DNA of 64,000 nucleotides from Galaxea fascicularis (Eukaryota; Cnidaria; Anthozoa; Scleractinia; Euphylliidae). Below the pieces are notes generated by a model. The model saw nothing but the letters and a program-made list of their open reading frames with translations, did no database searches and was not told where the DNA came from. The stretch is from the NCBI GenBank assembly GCA_948470475.1, contig OX419346.1, positions 1,657,151 through 1,721,150 on the forward strand. The letters are read 5' to 3'. Every line of letters starts with the position of its first letter. Within the stretch, counting starts at the first letter, position 1. Below are positions 40,001 through 54,406 of this stretch, piece by piece. Position numbers and translations under genes: made by a program.

Positions 40001-43000
40001 TTGCTCAAAATTTCAACTTTGCTGAAATCTTGCACACAGCTCAAATAAGAATAGAAATCATGTTTTGGGAGTTTTTAGAAGCATTTCAACATCATTTCTA
40101 GACTGCTCTTTGAAATAGGCAAAGTTTCGGCAAAATTGCAAATTTTAGCCAAAACCATGGCTTAACCCCTTTGGGTTTTGCTCAAAATTTCAACTTTGCT
40201 GAAATCTTGCACACAGCTCAAATAAGAATAGAAATCATGTTTTGGGAGTTTTTAGAAGCATTTCAACATCATTTCTAGACTGGTCTTTGAAATAGGCAAA
40301 GTTTCAGCCAAATTGCAAATTTGAGCCAAAACCATGGGTTAACCCCTTTGGGTTTTGCTCAAAATTTCAACTTTGCTGAAATCTTGCACACAGCTCAAAT
40401 AAGAATAGAAATCATGTTTTGGGAGTTTTTAGAAGCATTTCAACATCATTTCTTGACTGCTCTTGGAAATAGGCAAAGTTTCAGCCAAATTGCAAATTTT
40501 AGCCAAAACCATGGCTTAACCCCTTTGGGTTTTGCTCAAAATTTCAACTTTGCTGAAATCTTGCACACAGCTCAAATAAGAATAGAAATCATGTTTTGGG
40601 AGTTTTTAGAAGCATTTCAACATCATTTCTAGACTGCTCTTTGAAATAGGCAAAGTTTCGGCCAAATTGCAAATTTGAGCCAAAACCATGGGTTAACCCC
40701 TTTGGGTTTTGCTCAAAATTTCAACTTTGCTGAAATCTTGCACACAGCTCAAATAAGATTAGAAATCATGTTTTGGGAGTTTTTAGAAGCATTTCAACAT
40801 CATTTCTAGACTGCTCTTTGAAAAAAGCAAAGTTTCGGCCAAATTGCAAATTTGAGCCAAACCCTTGGCTTAACCCCTTTGGGTTTTGCTCAAAATTTCA
40901 ACTTTGCTGAAATCTTGCACACAGCTAAAATAAGAATAGAAACCATGTTTTGGGAGTTTTTAGAAGCATTTCAACATCATTTCTAGACTGCTCTTTGAAA
41001 TGGGCAAAGTCTCAGCCAAATTGCAAATTTGAGCCAAAACCATGGCTTAACCCCTTTGGGTTTTGCTCAAAATTTCAACTTTGCTGAAATCTTGCACACA
41101 GCTCAAATAAGAATAGAAATCATGTTTTGGGAGTTTTTAGAAGCATTTCAACATCATTTCTTGACTGCTCTTGGAAATAGGCAAAGTTTCAGCCAAATTG
41201 CAAATTTCAGCCAAAACCATGGCTTAACCCCTTTGGGTTTTGCTCAAAATTTTAACTTTGCTGAAATCTTGCACACAGCTCAAATAAGAATAGAAATCAT
41301 GTTTTGGGAGTTTTTAGAAGCATTTCAACATCATTTCTAGACTGCTCTTTGAAATAGGCAAAGTTTCAGCTAAATTGCAAATTTCAGCCAAAACCATGGC
41401 TTAACCCCTTTGGGTTTTGCTCAAAATTTCAACTTTGCTGAAATCTTGCACACAGCTCAAATAAGAATAGAAATCATGTTTTGGGAGTTTTTAGAAGCAT
41501 TTCAACATAATTTCTAGACTGCTCTCTGAAATAGGCAAAGTTTCAGCCAAATTGCAAATTTTAGCCAAAACCATGGCTTAACCCCTTTGGGTTTTGCTCA
41601 AAATTTCAACTTTGCTGAAATCTTGCACACAGCTCAAATAAGAATAGAAATCATGTTTTGGGAGTTTTTAGAAGCATTTCAACATCATTTCTTGACTGCT
41701 CTTTGAAAAAAGCAAAGTTTCGGCCAAATTGCAAATTTGAGCCAAAACCATGGCTTAACCCCTTTGGGTTTTGCTCAAAATTTCAACTTTGCTGAAATCT
41801 TGCACACAGCTCAAATAAGAATAGAAATCATCTAGTGGGGGTTTTTAGAAGCATTTCAACATCATTTCTTGACTGCTCTTTGAAAGAGGCAAAGTTTCAG
41901 CCAAATTGCAAATTTGAGCCAAAACCATGGCTTAACCCCTTTGGGTATGGCTCAAAATTTCAACTTTGCTGAAATCTTGCACACAGCTCAAATAAGAATA
42001 GAATTCATATTTTGGGAGTTTTTAGAAGTATTAGAACATCATTTCTAGACTGCTCTTTGAAATAGGCAAAGTTTCAGCCAAATTGCAACTTAGAGCAAAA
42101 ACCATAGGTTAACCCCTTTAAGTTTTGCTCAAAATTTCAACTTTGCTGAAATCTTGCACACAGCTCAAATAAGAATAGAAATCATGTTTTTGGAGTTTTT
42201 AGAAGCATTTCAACATCATTTCTAGACTGCTCTTTGAAAAAGGCAAAGTTTCGGCCAAATTGCAAATTTGAGCCAAAACCATGGCTTTACCCCTTTGGGT
42301 TTTGCTCAAAATTTCAACTTTGCTGAAATCTTGCACACAGCTCAAATAAGAATAGAAATCATGTTTTGGGAGTTTTTAGAAGTATTAGAACATCATTTCT
42401 AGACTGCTCTTTGAAATAGGCAAAGTTTCAGCCAAATTGCAACTTTGAGCAAAAACCATAGGTTAACCCCTTTAAGTTTTGCTCAAAATTTCAACTTTGC
42501 TGAAATCTTGCACACAGCTCAAATAAGAATAGAAATCATGTTTTTGGAGTTTTTAGAAGCATTTCAACATCATTTCTAGACTGCTCTTTGAAAAAGGCAA
42601 AGTTTCAGCCAAATTGCAAATTTGAGCCAAAACCATGGCTTTACCCCTTTGGGTTTTGCTCAAAATTTCAACTTTGCTGAAATCTTGCACACAGCTCAAA
42701 TAAGAATAGAAATCATGTTTTGGGAGTTTTTAGAAGCATTTCAACATCATTTCTAGACTGCTCTTTGAAATAGGCAAAGTTTCAGCCAAATTGCAAATTT
42801 CAGCCAAAACCATGGGTAACCCGTTTGGGTTTTGCTCAAAATTTCAACTTTGCTGAAATCTTGCACACAGCTCAAATAAGAATAGAAATCATGTTTTGGG
42901 AGTTTTTAGAAGCATTTCAACATCATTTCTTGACTGCTCTTGGAAATAGGCAAAGTTTCAGCCAAATTGCAAATTTGAGCCAAAACCATGGCTTAACCCC

Positions 43001-44120
43001 TTTGGGTTTTGCTCAAAATTTCAACTTTGCTGAAATCTTGCACACAGCTCAAATAAGAATAGAAATCATGTTGTGGGAGTTTTTAGAAGTATTTTAACAT
43101 CATTTCTAGACTGCTCTTTGAAATACGAAAAGTTTCAGCCAAATTGCAAATTTGAGCCAAACCAATGGGTTAACCCCTTTGGGTTTCTGTCAATATTTCA
43201 ATTTTGCTGAAATCTTGCACACAGCTCAAATAAGAATAGAAATCATGTTTTGGGAGTTTTTAGAAGCATTTCAACATCATTTCTAGACTGCTCTTTGAAA
43301 AAGGCAAAGTTTCGGCCAAATTGCAAATTTCAGCCAAAACCATGGCTTTACCCCTTTGGGTTTTGCTCAAAATTTCAACTTTGCTGAAATCTTGCACACA
43401 GCTCAAATAAGAATAGAAATCATGTTTTGGGAATTTTAAAAGCATTTCAACATCATTTCTAGACTGCTCTTTGAAAAAAGCAAAGTTTCAGCCAAATTGC
43501 AAATTTAAGCCAAAACCATGAGTAAACCCGTTTGGGTTTTGCTCAAAATTTCAACTTTGCTGAAATCTTGCACACAGCTCAAATAAGAATAGAAATCATG
43601 TTTTGGGAGTTTTTAGAAGTATTTTAACATCATTTCTAGACTGCTCTTTGAAATAGGCAAAGTTTCGGCCAAATTGCAAAATTGAGCCAAAACCAAGGGT
43701 TAACCCCTTTGGGTTTCTGTCAATATTTCAACTTTGCTGAAATCTTGCACACAGCTTAAATAAGAATAGAAATCATGTTTTGGGAGTTTTTAGAAGCATT
43801 TCAACATCATTTCTAGACTGCTCTTTGAAAAAAGCAAAGTTTCGGCCAAATTGCAAATTTGAGCCAAACCATGGCTTTACCCCTTTGGGTTCTGCTCAAA
43901 ATTTCAACTTTGCTGAAATGTTGCACACAGCTCAAATAAGAATAGAAATCATGTTTTGGGAGTTTTTAAAAGCATTTCAACATCATTTCTAGACTGCTCT
44001 TTGAAAAAAGCAAAGTTTCAGCCAAATTGCAAATTTAAGCCAAAACCATGAGTTAACCCCTTTGGGTTTCTGTCAATATTTCAACTTTGCTGAAATCTTG
44101 CACACAGCTCAAATAAGAAT
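37061..44120 (+). repeat. Large duplicated block within the array, copy 2
   Basis: Near-identical to copy 1, with few single-base differences (for example TTTGGTAG at about 39890). It lacks the copy 1 monomer at about 30984-31160 and has 531 extra bp at about 42093-42623. That insert itself contains a 354-bp duplication marked by ACCATAGGTTAACC. Confidence 0.9.
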
Positions 44121-44559
44121 AGAAATCATGTTTTGGGAGTTTTTAGAAGCATTTCAACATCATTTCTAGACTGCTCTTTGAAAAAGGGAAAGTTTCGGCC
44201 AAATTGCAAATTTGAGCCAAACCATGGCTTTACCCCTTTGGGTTTTGCTCAAAATTTCAACTTTGCTGAAATCTTGCACACAGCTCAAATAAGAATAGAA
44301 ATCATGTTTTGGGAGTTTTTAGAAGCATTTCAACATCATTTCTAGAGTGGTCTTTCAAAAAGGCAAAGTTTCAGCCAAATTGCAAATTTGAGCCAAAACC
44401 ATGGGTTAACCCCTTTGGGTTTTGCTCAAAATTTAAACTTTGCTGAAATCTTGCACACAGCTCAAATAAGAATAGAAATCATGTTTTGGGTGTTTTAAAA
44501 GCATTTCAACATCATTTCTAGACTGCTCTTTGAAATAGGCAAAGTTTTTGCCAAATTGC

Positions 44560-46660
44560 AAATTTAAGCCAGAACCATGAGTAAACCCGTTTGGGTTTTG
44601 CTCAAAATTTCAACTTTGCTGAAATCTTGCACAAAGCTCAAATAAGAATAGAAATCATGTTTTGGGAGTGTTTAGAAGCATTTCAACATCATTTCTTCAC
44701 TGCTCTTTGAAATAGGCAAAGTTTCAGCCAAATTGCAAATTTCAGCCAAAACTATGGGTTAACCCCTTAGGGTTTGGCTTAAAATTTCAACTTTGCTGAA
44801 ATCTTGCACACAGCTCAAATAAGAATAGAAATCATGTTTTGGGAGTTTTTAGAAGTATTAGAATATCATTACTAGACTGCCCTTTAAATAGGTAAAGTTT
44901 CAGCCAAATTGCAAATTTGAGCCAAAACCGTGGGTTAACCCCTTTGGGTTTTGCTCAAAATTTCAACTTTGCTGAAATCTTGCACACAGCTCAAATAAGA
45001 ATAGAAATCATGTTTTGGGAGTTTTTAGAAGTATTTTAACATCATTTCTAGACTGCTCTTTGAAATAGGCAAAGTTTCAGCCAAATTGCAAATTTGAGCC
45101 AAAACCATGGCTTAACCCCTTTGGGTTTCTGTCAATATTTCAACTTTGCTGAAATCTTCCACACAGCTCAAATAAGAATAGAAATCATGTTTTGGGAGTT
45201 TTTAGAAGCATTTCAACATCATTTCTAGACTGCTCTTGGAAAAAGGCAAAGTTTCAGCCAAATTGCAAATTTGAGCCAAAACCATGGGTTAACCCGTTTG
45301 GGTTTTGCTCAAAATTTCAACTTTGCTGAAATCTTGCACACAGCTCAAATAAGAATAGAAATCATGTTTTGGGAGTTTTTAGAAGCATTTTAACATCATT
45401 TCTAGACTGCTCTTTGAAATAGGCAAAGTTTCAGCCAAATTGCAAATTTGAGCCAAAACCATGGCTTAACCCCTTTGGGTTTTGCTCAAAATTTCAACTT
45501 TGCTGAAATCTTCCACACAGCTCAAATAAGAATAGAAATCATGTTTTGGGAGTTTTTAGAAGCATTTCAACATCATTTCTAGACTGCTCTTTGAAATAGG
45601 CAAAGTTTCAGCCAAATTGCAAATTTGAGCCAAAACCATGGCTTAACCCCTTAGGGTTTTGCTTAAAATTTCAACTTTGCTGAAATCTTGCACACAGCTC
45701 AAATAAGAATAGAAATCATGTTTTGGGAGTTTTTAGAAGTATTAGAATATCATTACTAGACTGCCCTTTAAATAGGTAAAGTTTCAGCCAAATTGCAAAT
45801 TTGAGCCAAAACTGTGGGTTAACCCCTTTGGGTTTTGCGCAAAATTTCAACTTTGCTGAAATCTTGCACACAGCTCAAATAAGAATAGAAATCATGTTTT
45901 GGGAGTTTTTAGAAGTATTTTAACATCATTTCTAGACTGCTCTTTGAAATAGGCAAAGTTTCAGCCAAATTGCAAATTTGAGCCAAAACCATGGCTTAAC
46001 CCCTTTGGGTTTCTGTCAATATTTCAACTTTGCTGAAATCTTCCACACAGCTCAAATAAGAATAGAAATCATGTTTTGGGAGTTTTTAGAAGCATTTCAA
46101 CATCATTTCTAGACTGCTCTTTGAAAAAGGCAAAGTTTCAGCCAAATTGCAAATTTGAGCCAAAACCATGGGTTAACCCCTTTGGGTTTTGCTCAAAATT
46201 TCAACTTTGCTGAAATCTTCCACACAGCTCAAATAAGAATAGAAATCATGTTTTGGGAGTTTTTAGAAGCATTTCAACATCATTTCTAGACTGCTCTTTG
46301 AAATAGGCAAAGTTTCAGCCAAATTGCAAATTTGAGCCAAAACCATGGCTTAACCCCTTTGGGTTTTGCTCAAAATTTCAACTTTGCTGAAATCTTCCAC
46401 ACAGCTCAAATAAGAATAGAAATCATGTTTTGGGAGTATTTAGAAGTATTTTAACATCATTTCTAGACTGCTCTTTGAAATAGGCAAAGTTTCACCCAAT
46501 TTCCAAATTTGAGCCAAAACCATGGGTTAGCCCCTTTAAGTTTTGCTCAAAATTTCAACTTTGCTGAAATCTTGCACACAGCTCAAATAAGAATAGAAAT
46601 CATGTTTTGGGAGTTTTTAGAAGCATTTCAACATCATTTCTTGACTGCTCTTGGAAATAG
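44560..46660 (+). repeat. Smaller nested block, copy 1
   Basis: It shares ordered variants with 47390-49310: ATGAGTAAACCC, CCCCTTAGGGTTT, CTGCCCTTTAAATAGG and GGGTTAGCCCCTTTAAG. The offset is 2829 bp on the left and 2652 bp on the right, so the two differ by one monomer. Confidence 0.8.
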
Positions 46661-47389
46661 GCAAATATTCAGACAAATTGCAAATTTGAGCCAAAACCAT
46701 GGCTTAACCCCTTTGGGTTTTGCTCAAAATTTCAACTTTGCTGAAATCTTGCACACAGCTCAAATAAGAATAGAAATCATGTTTTGGGAGTTTTTAGAAG
46801 CATTTCAACATCATTTCTAGACTGCTCTTTGAAATAGGCAAAGTTTCAGCCAAATTGCAAATTTGAGCCAAAACCATGGCTTAACCCCTTTGGGTTTTGC
46901 TCAAAATTTCAACTTTGCTGAAATCTTGCACACAGCTCAAATAAGAATAGAAATCATGTTTTGGGAGTTTTTAGAAGCATTTCAACATCATTTCTTGACT
47001 GCTCTTGGAAATAGGCAAAGTTTCAGCCAAATTGCAAAATTGAGCCAAAACCATGGGTTAACCCCTTTGGGTTTTGCTCAAAATTTCAACTTTGCTGAAA
47101 TCTTGCACACAGCTCAAATAAGAATAGAAATCATGTTTTGGGAGTTTTTAGAAGCATTTCAACATCATTTCTAGACTGGTCTTTCAAAAAGGCAAAGTTT
47201 CAGCCAAATTGCAAATTTGAGCCAAAACGATGGGTTAACCCCTTTGGGTTTTGCTCAAAATTTCAACTTTGCTGAAATCTTCCACACAGCTCAAATAAGA
47301 ATAGAAATCATGTTTTGCGTGTTTTAAAAGCATTTCAACATCATTTCTAGACTGCTCTTTGAAATAGGCAAAGTTTTAGCCAAATTGCA

Positions 47390-49310
47390 AATTTAAGCAA
47401 AAACCATGAGTAAACCCATTTGGGTTTTGCTCAAAATTTCAACTTTGCTGAAATCTTGCACAAAGCTCAAATAAGAATAGAAATCATGTTTTGGGAGTGT
47501 GTAGAAGCATTTCAACATCATTTCTAGACTGCTGTTTGAAATAGGCAAAATTTCAGCCAAATTGCAACTTTCAGCCAAAACTATGGGTTAACCCCTTAGG
47601 GTTTTGCTTAAAATTTCAACTTTGCTGAAATCTTGCACACAGCTCAAATAAGAATAGAAATCATGTTTTGGGAGTTTTTAGAAGTATTCGAATATCATTA
47701 CTAGACTGCCCTTTAAATAGGTAAAGTTTCAGCCAAATTGCAAATTTGAGCCAAAACCGTGGGTTAACCCCTTTGGGTTTTGCTCAAAATTTCAACTTTG
47801 CTGAAATCTTGCACACAGCTCAAATAAGAATAGAAATCATGTTTTGGGAGTTTTTAGAAGTATTTTAACATCATTTCTAGACTGCTCTTTGAAATAGGCA
47901 AAGTTTCAGCCAAATTGCAAATTTGAGCCAAAACCATGGCTTAACCCCTTTGGGTTTCTGTCAATATTTCAACTTTGCTGAAATCTTCCACACAGCTCAA
48001 ATAAGAATAGAAATCATGTTTTGGGAGTTTTTAGAAGCATTTCAACATCATTTCTAGACTGCTCTTTGAAAAAGGCAAAGTTTCAGCCAAATTGCAAATT
48101 TGAGCCAAAACCATGGGTTAACCCCTTTGGGTTTTGCTCAAAATTTCAACTTTGCTGAAATCTTGCACACAGCTCAAATAAGAATAGAAATCATGTTTTG
48201 GGAGTTTTTAGAAGCATTTCAACATCATTTCTAGACTGCTCTTTGAAATAGGCAAAGTTTCAGCCAAATTGCAAATTTGAGCCAAAACCATGGCTTAACC
48301 CCTTTGGGTTTTGCTCAAAATTTCAACTTTGCTGAAATCTTCCACACAGCTCAAATAAGAATAGAAATCATGTTTTGGGAGTTTTTAGAAGCATTTCAAC
48401 ATCATTTCTAGACTGCTCTTTGAAATAGGCAAAGTTTCAGCCAAATTGCAAATTTGAGCCAAAACCATGGCTTAACCCCTTAGGGTTTTGCTTAAAATTT
48501 CAACTTTGCTGAAATCTTGCACACAGCTCAAATAAGAATAGAAATCATGTTTTGGGAGTTTTTAGAAGTATTAGAATATCATTACTAGACTGCCCTTTAA
48601 ATAGGTAAAGTTTCAGCCAAATTGCAAATTTGAGCCAAAACTGTGGGTTAACCCCTTTGGGTTTTGCGCAAAATTTCAACTTTGCTGAAATCTTGCACAC
48701 AGCTCAAATAAGAATAGAAATCATGTTTTGGGAGTTTTTAGAAGTATTTTAACATCATTTCTAGACTGCTCTTTGAAATAGGCAAAGTTTCAGCCAAATT
48801 GCAAATTTGAGCCAAAACCATGGCTTAACCCCTTTGGGTTTCTGTCAATATTTCAACTTTGCTGAAATCTTCCACACAGCTCAAATAAGAATAGAAATCA
48901 TGTTTTGGGAGTTTTTAGAAGCATTTCAACATCATTTCTAGACTGCTCTTTGAAAAAGGCAAAGTTTCAGCCAAATTGCAAATTTGAGCCAAAACCATGG
49001 GTTAACCCCTTTGGGTTTTGCTCAAAATTTCAACTTTGCTGAAATCTTCCACACAGCTGAAATAAAAATAGAAATCATGTTTTGGGAGTTTTTAGAAGTA
49101 TTTTAACATCATTTCTAGACTGCTCTTTGAAATAGGCAAAGTTTCACCCAATTTCCAAATTTGAGCCAAAACCATGGGTTAGCCCCTTTAAGTTTTGCTC
49201 AAAATTTCAACTTTGCTGAAATCTTGCACACAGCTCAAATAAGAATAGAAATCATGTTTTGGGAGTTTTTAGAAGCATTTCAACATCATTTCTTGACTGC
49301 TCTTGGAAAT
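47390..49310 (+). repeat. Smaller nested block, copy 2
   Basis: Counterpart of 44560-46660. Partial relatives carrying the same marker variants follow at about 51305 and 51830-52370. Confidence 0.8.
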
Positions 49311-52300
49311 AGGCAAAGTTTCAGCCAAATTGCAAATTTCAGCCAAAACCATGGGTTAACCCCTTTGGGTTTTGCTCAAAATTTCAACTTTGCTGAAATC
49401 TTGCACACAGCTCAAATAAGAATAGAAATCATCTTTTGGGAGTTTTTAGAAGCATTTCAACATCATATCTAGACTGCTCTTTGAAATAGGCAAAGTTTCG
49501 GCCAAATTGCAAATTTCAGCCAAAACCATGGCTTAACCCCTTTGGGTTTTGCTCAAAATTTCAACTTTGCTGAAATCTTGCACACAGCTCAAATAAGAAT
49601 AGAAATCATGTTTTGGGAGTTTTTAGAAGCATTTCAACATCATTTCTAGACTGCTCTTTGAAATAGGCAAAGTTTCAGCCAAATTGCAAATTTCAGCCAA
49701 AACCATGGGTTAACCCCTTTGGGTTTTGCTCAAAATTTCAACTTTGCTGAAATCTTGCACACAGCTCAAATAAGAATAGAAATCATGTTTTGGGAGTTTT
49801 TAGAAGCATTTCAACATCATTTCTAGACTGGTCTTTGAAAAAGGCAAAGTTTCAGCCAAATTGCAAATTTGAGCCAAAATCATGGGTTAACCCCTTTGGG
49901 TTTTGCTTAAAATTTCAACTTTGCTGAAATCTTGCACACAGCTCAAATAAGAATAGAAATCATGTTTTGGGAGTTTTTAGAAGCATTTCAACATCATTTC
50001 TAGACTGCTCTTTGAAATAGGCAAAGTTTCAGCCAAATTGCAAATTTGAGCCAAAACCATGGGTTAACCCCTTTGGGTTTTGCTCAAAATTTCAACTTTG
50101 CTGAAATCTTCCACACAGCTCAAATAAGAATAGAAATCATGTTTTGGGAGTTTTTAGAAGTATTTTAACATCATTTCTTCACTGCTCTTTGAAATAGGCA
50201 AAGTTTCAGCCAAATTGCAAATTTGAGCCAAAACGATGGGCTAACTCCTTTGGGTTTTGCTCAAAATTTCAACTTTGCTGAAATCTTGCACACAGCTCAA
50301 ATAAGAATAGAAATCATGTTTTGGGAGTTTTTAGAAGTATTAGAACATCATTACTAGACTGCTCTTTGAAATAGGCAAAGTTTCAGCCAAATTGCAAATT
50401 TGAGCCAAAACCATGGGTTAACCCCTTTGGGTTTTGCTTAAAATTTCAACTTTGCTGAAATCTTGCACACAGCTCAAATAAGAATAGAAATCATGTTTTG
50501 GGAGTTTTTAGAAGTATTAGAACATCATTTCTAGACTGCTCTTTGAAATAGGCAAAGTTTCAGCCAAATTGCAAATTTGAGCCAAAACCATGGCTTAACC
50601 CCTTTGGGTTTTGCTCAAAATTTCAACTTTGCTGAAATCTTGCACACAGCTCAAATAAGAATAGAAATCATGTTTTGGGAGTTTTTAGAAGCATTTCAAC
50701 ATCATTTCTAGACTGCTCTTTGAAATAGGCAAAGTTTCAGCCAAATTGCAAATTTGAGCCAAAACCATGGCTTAACCCCTTTGGGTTTTGCTCAAAATTT
50801 CAACTTTGCTGAAATCTTGCACACAGCTCAAATAAGAATAGAAATCATGTTTTGGGAGTTTTTAGAAGCATTTCAACATCATTTCTTGACTGCTCTTGGA
50901 AATAGGGAAAGTTTTAGCCAAATTGCAAATTTCAGCCAAAACCATGGGTTAACCCCTTTGGGTTTTGCTCAAAATTTCAACTTTGCTGAAATCTTGCACA
51001 CAGCTCAAATAAGAATAGAAATCATGTTTTGGGAGTTTTTAGAAGCATTTCAACATTATTTCTTGACTGCTCTTGGAAATAGGCAAAGTTTCAGCCAAAT
51101 TGCAAATTTCACCCAAAACCATGGGTTAACCCCTTTGGGTTTTGCTCAAAATTTCAACTTTGCTGAAATCTTGCACAAAGCTCAAATAAGAATAGAAATC
51201 ATGTTTTGGGAGTGTTTAGAAGCATTTCAACATCATTTCTAGACTGCTCTTTGAAATAGGCAAAGTTTCAGCCAAATTGCAAATTTCAGCCAAAACTATG
51301 GGTTAACCCCTTAGGGTTTTGCTTAAAATTTCAACTTTGCTGAAATCTTGCACACAGCTCAAATAAGAATAGAAATCATGTTTTGGGAGTTTTTAGAAGT
51401 ATTAGAATATCATTACTAGACTGCCCTTTAAATAGGTAAAGTTTCAGCCAAATTGCAAATTTGAGCCAAAACCATGGGTTAACCCCTTTGGGTTTTTCTC
51501 AAAATTTCAACTTTGCTGAAATCTTGCACACAGCTCAAATAAGAATAGAAATCATGTTTTGGGAGTTTTTAGAAGCATTTCAACATCATTTCTTGACTGC
51601 TCTTGGAAATAGGCAAAGTTTCACCCAAATTGCAAATTTCACCCAAAACCATGGGTTAACCCCTTTGGGTTTTGCTCAAAATTTCAACTTTGCTGAAATC
51701 TTGCACACAGCTCAAATAAGAATAGAAATCATGTTTTGGGTGTTTTAAAAGCATTTCAACATCATTTCTAGACTGCTCTTTGAAATAGGCAAAGTTTTAG
51801 CCAAATTGCAAATTTAAGCCAAAACCATGAGTAAACCCGTTTGGGTTTTGCTCAAAATTTCAACTTTGCTGAAATCTTGCACAAAGCTCAAATAAGAATA
51901 GAAATCATGTTTTGGGAGTTTTTAGAAGCATTTCAACATCATTTCTAGACTGCTCTTTGAAATAGGCAAAGTTTCAGCCAAATTGCAAATTTCAGCCAAA
52001 ACTATGGGTTAACCCCTTATGGTTTTGCTTAAAATTTCAACTTTGCTGAAATCTTGCACACAGCTCAAATAAGAATAGAAATCATGTTTTGGGAGTTTTT
52101 AGAAGTATTAGAATATCATTACTAGACTGCCCTTTAAATAGGTAAAGTTTTAGCCAAATTGCAAATTTGAGCCAAAACCGTGGGTTAACCCCTTTGGGTT
52201 TTGCTCAAAATTTCAACTTTGCTGAAATCTTGCACACAGCTCAAATAAGAATAGAAATCATGTTTTGGGAGTTTTTAGAAGTATTTTAACATCATTTCTA

Positions 52301-54406
52301 GACTGCTCTTTGAAATAGGCAAAGTTTCAGCCAAATTGCAAATTTGAGCCAAAACCATGGCTTAACCCCTTTGGGTTTCTGTCAATATTTCAACTTTGCT
52401 GAAATCTTGCACACAGCTCAAATAAGAATAGAAATCATGTTTTGGGAGTTTTTAAAAGCATTTCAACATCATTTCTAGACTGCTCTTTGAAAAAGGCAAA
52501 GTTTCAGCCAAATTGCAAATTTGAGCCAAAACCATGGGTTAACCCCTTTGGGTTTTGCTCAAAATTTCAACTTTGCTGAAATCTTGCACACAGCTCAAAT
52601 AAGAATAGAAATCATGTTTTGGGAGTTTTTAGAAGCATTTCAACATCATTTCTAGACTGCTGTTTGAAATAGGCAAAGTTTCAGCCAAATTGCAAATTTG
52701 AGCCAAAACGATGGGCTAACTCCTTTGGGTTTTGCTCAAAATTTTAACTTTGCTGAAATCTTGCACACAGCTCAAATAAGAATAGAAATCATGTTTTAGG
52801 AGTTTTTAGAAGTATTAGAACATCATTACTAGACTGCTCTTTGAAATAGGCAAAGTTTCAGCCAAATTGCAAATTTGAGCCAAAACCATGGGTTAACCCC
52901 TTTGGGTTTTGCTTAAAATTTCAACTTTGCTGAAATCTTGCACACAGCTCAAATAAGAATAGAAATCATGTTTTGGGAGTTTTTAGAAGTATTAGAACAT
53001 CATTTCTAGACTGCTCTTTGAAATAGGCAAAGTTTCAGCCAAATTGCAAATTTGAGCCAAAACCATGGCTTAACCCCTTTGGGTTTTGCTCAAAATTTCA
53101 ACTTTGCTGAAATCTTGCACACAGCTCAAATAAGAATAGAAATCATGTTTTGGGAGTTTTTAGAAGCATTTTAACATCATTTCTAGACTGCTCTTTGAAA
53201 TAGGCAAAGTTTCAGCCAAATTGCAAATTTGAGCCAAAACCATGGCTTAACCCCTTTGGGTTTTGCTCAAAATTTCAACTTTGCTGAAATCTTGCACACA
53301 GCTCAAATAAGAATAGAAATCATGTTTTGGGAGTTTTTAGAAGCATTTCAACATCATTTCTAGACTGCTCTTTGAAATAGGCAAAGTTTCAGCCAAATTG
53401 CAAATTTCAGCCAAAACTATGGGTTAACCCCTTATGGTTTTGCTGAAAATTTCAACTTTGCTGAAATCTTGCACACAGCTCAAATAAGAATAGAAATCAT
53501 GTTTTGGGAGTTTTTAGAAGCATTTCAACATCATTTCTAGACTGCTCTTTGAAATAGGCAAAGTTTCAGCCAAATTGCAAATTTGAGCCAAAACCATGGG
53601 TTAACCCCTTTGGGTTTTGCTCAAAATTTCAACTTTGCTGAAATCTTGCACACAGCTCAAATAAGAATAGAAATCATGTTTTGGGAGTTTTTAGAAGCAT
53701 TTCAAAATCATTTCTAGACTGCTGTTTGAAATAGGCAAAGTTTCAGCCAAATTGCAAATTTGAGCCAAAACCATGGCTTAACCCCTTTGGGTTTTGCTCA
53801 AAATTTCAACTTTGCTGAAATCTTGCACATTGCTCAAATAAGAATAGAAATCATGTTTTGGGAGTTTTTAGAAGCATTTCAAAATCATTTCTAGACTGCT
53901 CTTGGAAATAGGCAAAGTTTCGGCCAAATTGCAAATTTGAGTTAAAACCATGGCTTAACCCCTTTGGGTTTTGCTCAAAATTTCAACTTTGCTGAAATCT
54001 TCCACACAGCTCAAATAAGAATAGAAATCATGTTTTGGGAGTTTTTAGAAGCATTTCAAAATCATTTCTAGACTGCTGTTTGAAATAGGCAAAGTTTCAG
54101 CCAAATTGCAAATTTGAGCCAAAACCATGGCTTAACCCCTTTGGGTTTTGCTCAAAATTTCAACTTTGCTGAAATCTTGCACACAGCTCAAATAAGAATA
54201 GAAATCATGTTTTGGGAGTTTTTAGAAGCATTTCAAAATCATTTCTAGACTGCTCTTGGAAATAGGCAAAGTTTCGGCCAAATTGCAAATTTGAGTTAAA
54301 ACCATGGCTTAACCCCTTTGGGTTTTGCTCAAAATTTCAACTTTGCTGAAATGTTGCACACAGCTCAAATAAGAATAGAAATCATCTTTTGGGAGATTTT
54401 AGAAGC

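Noticed and set aside
36197..47578. Minus-strand frames of 61 codons in the satellite
   Set aside because: Antisense readings of the same monomers, identical between duplicated blocks.
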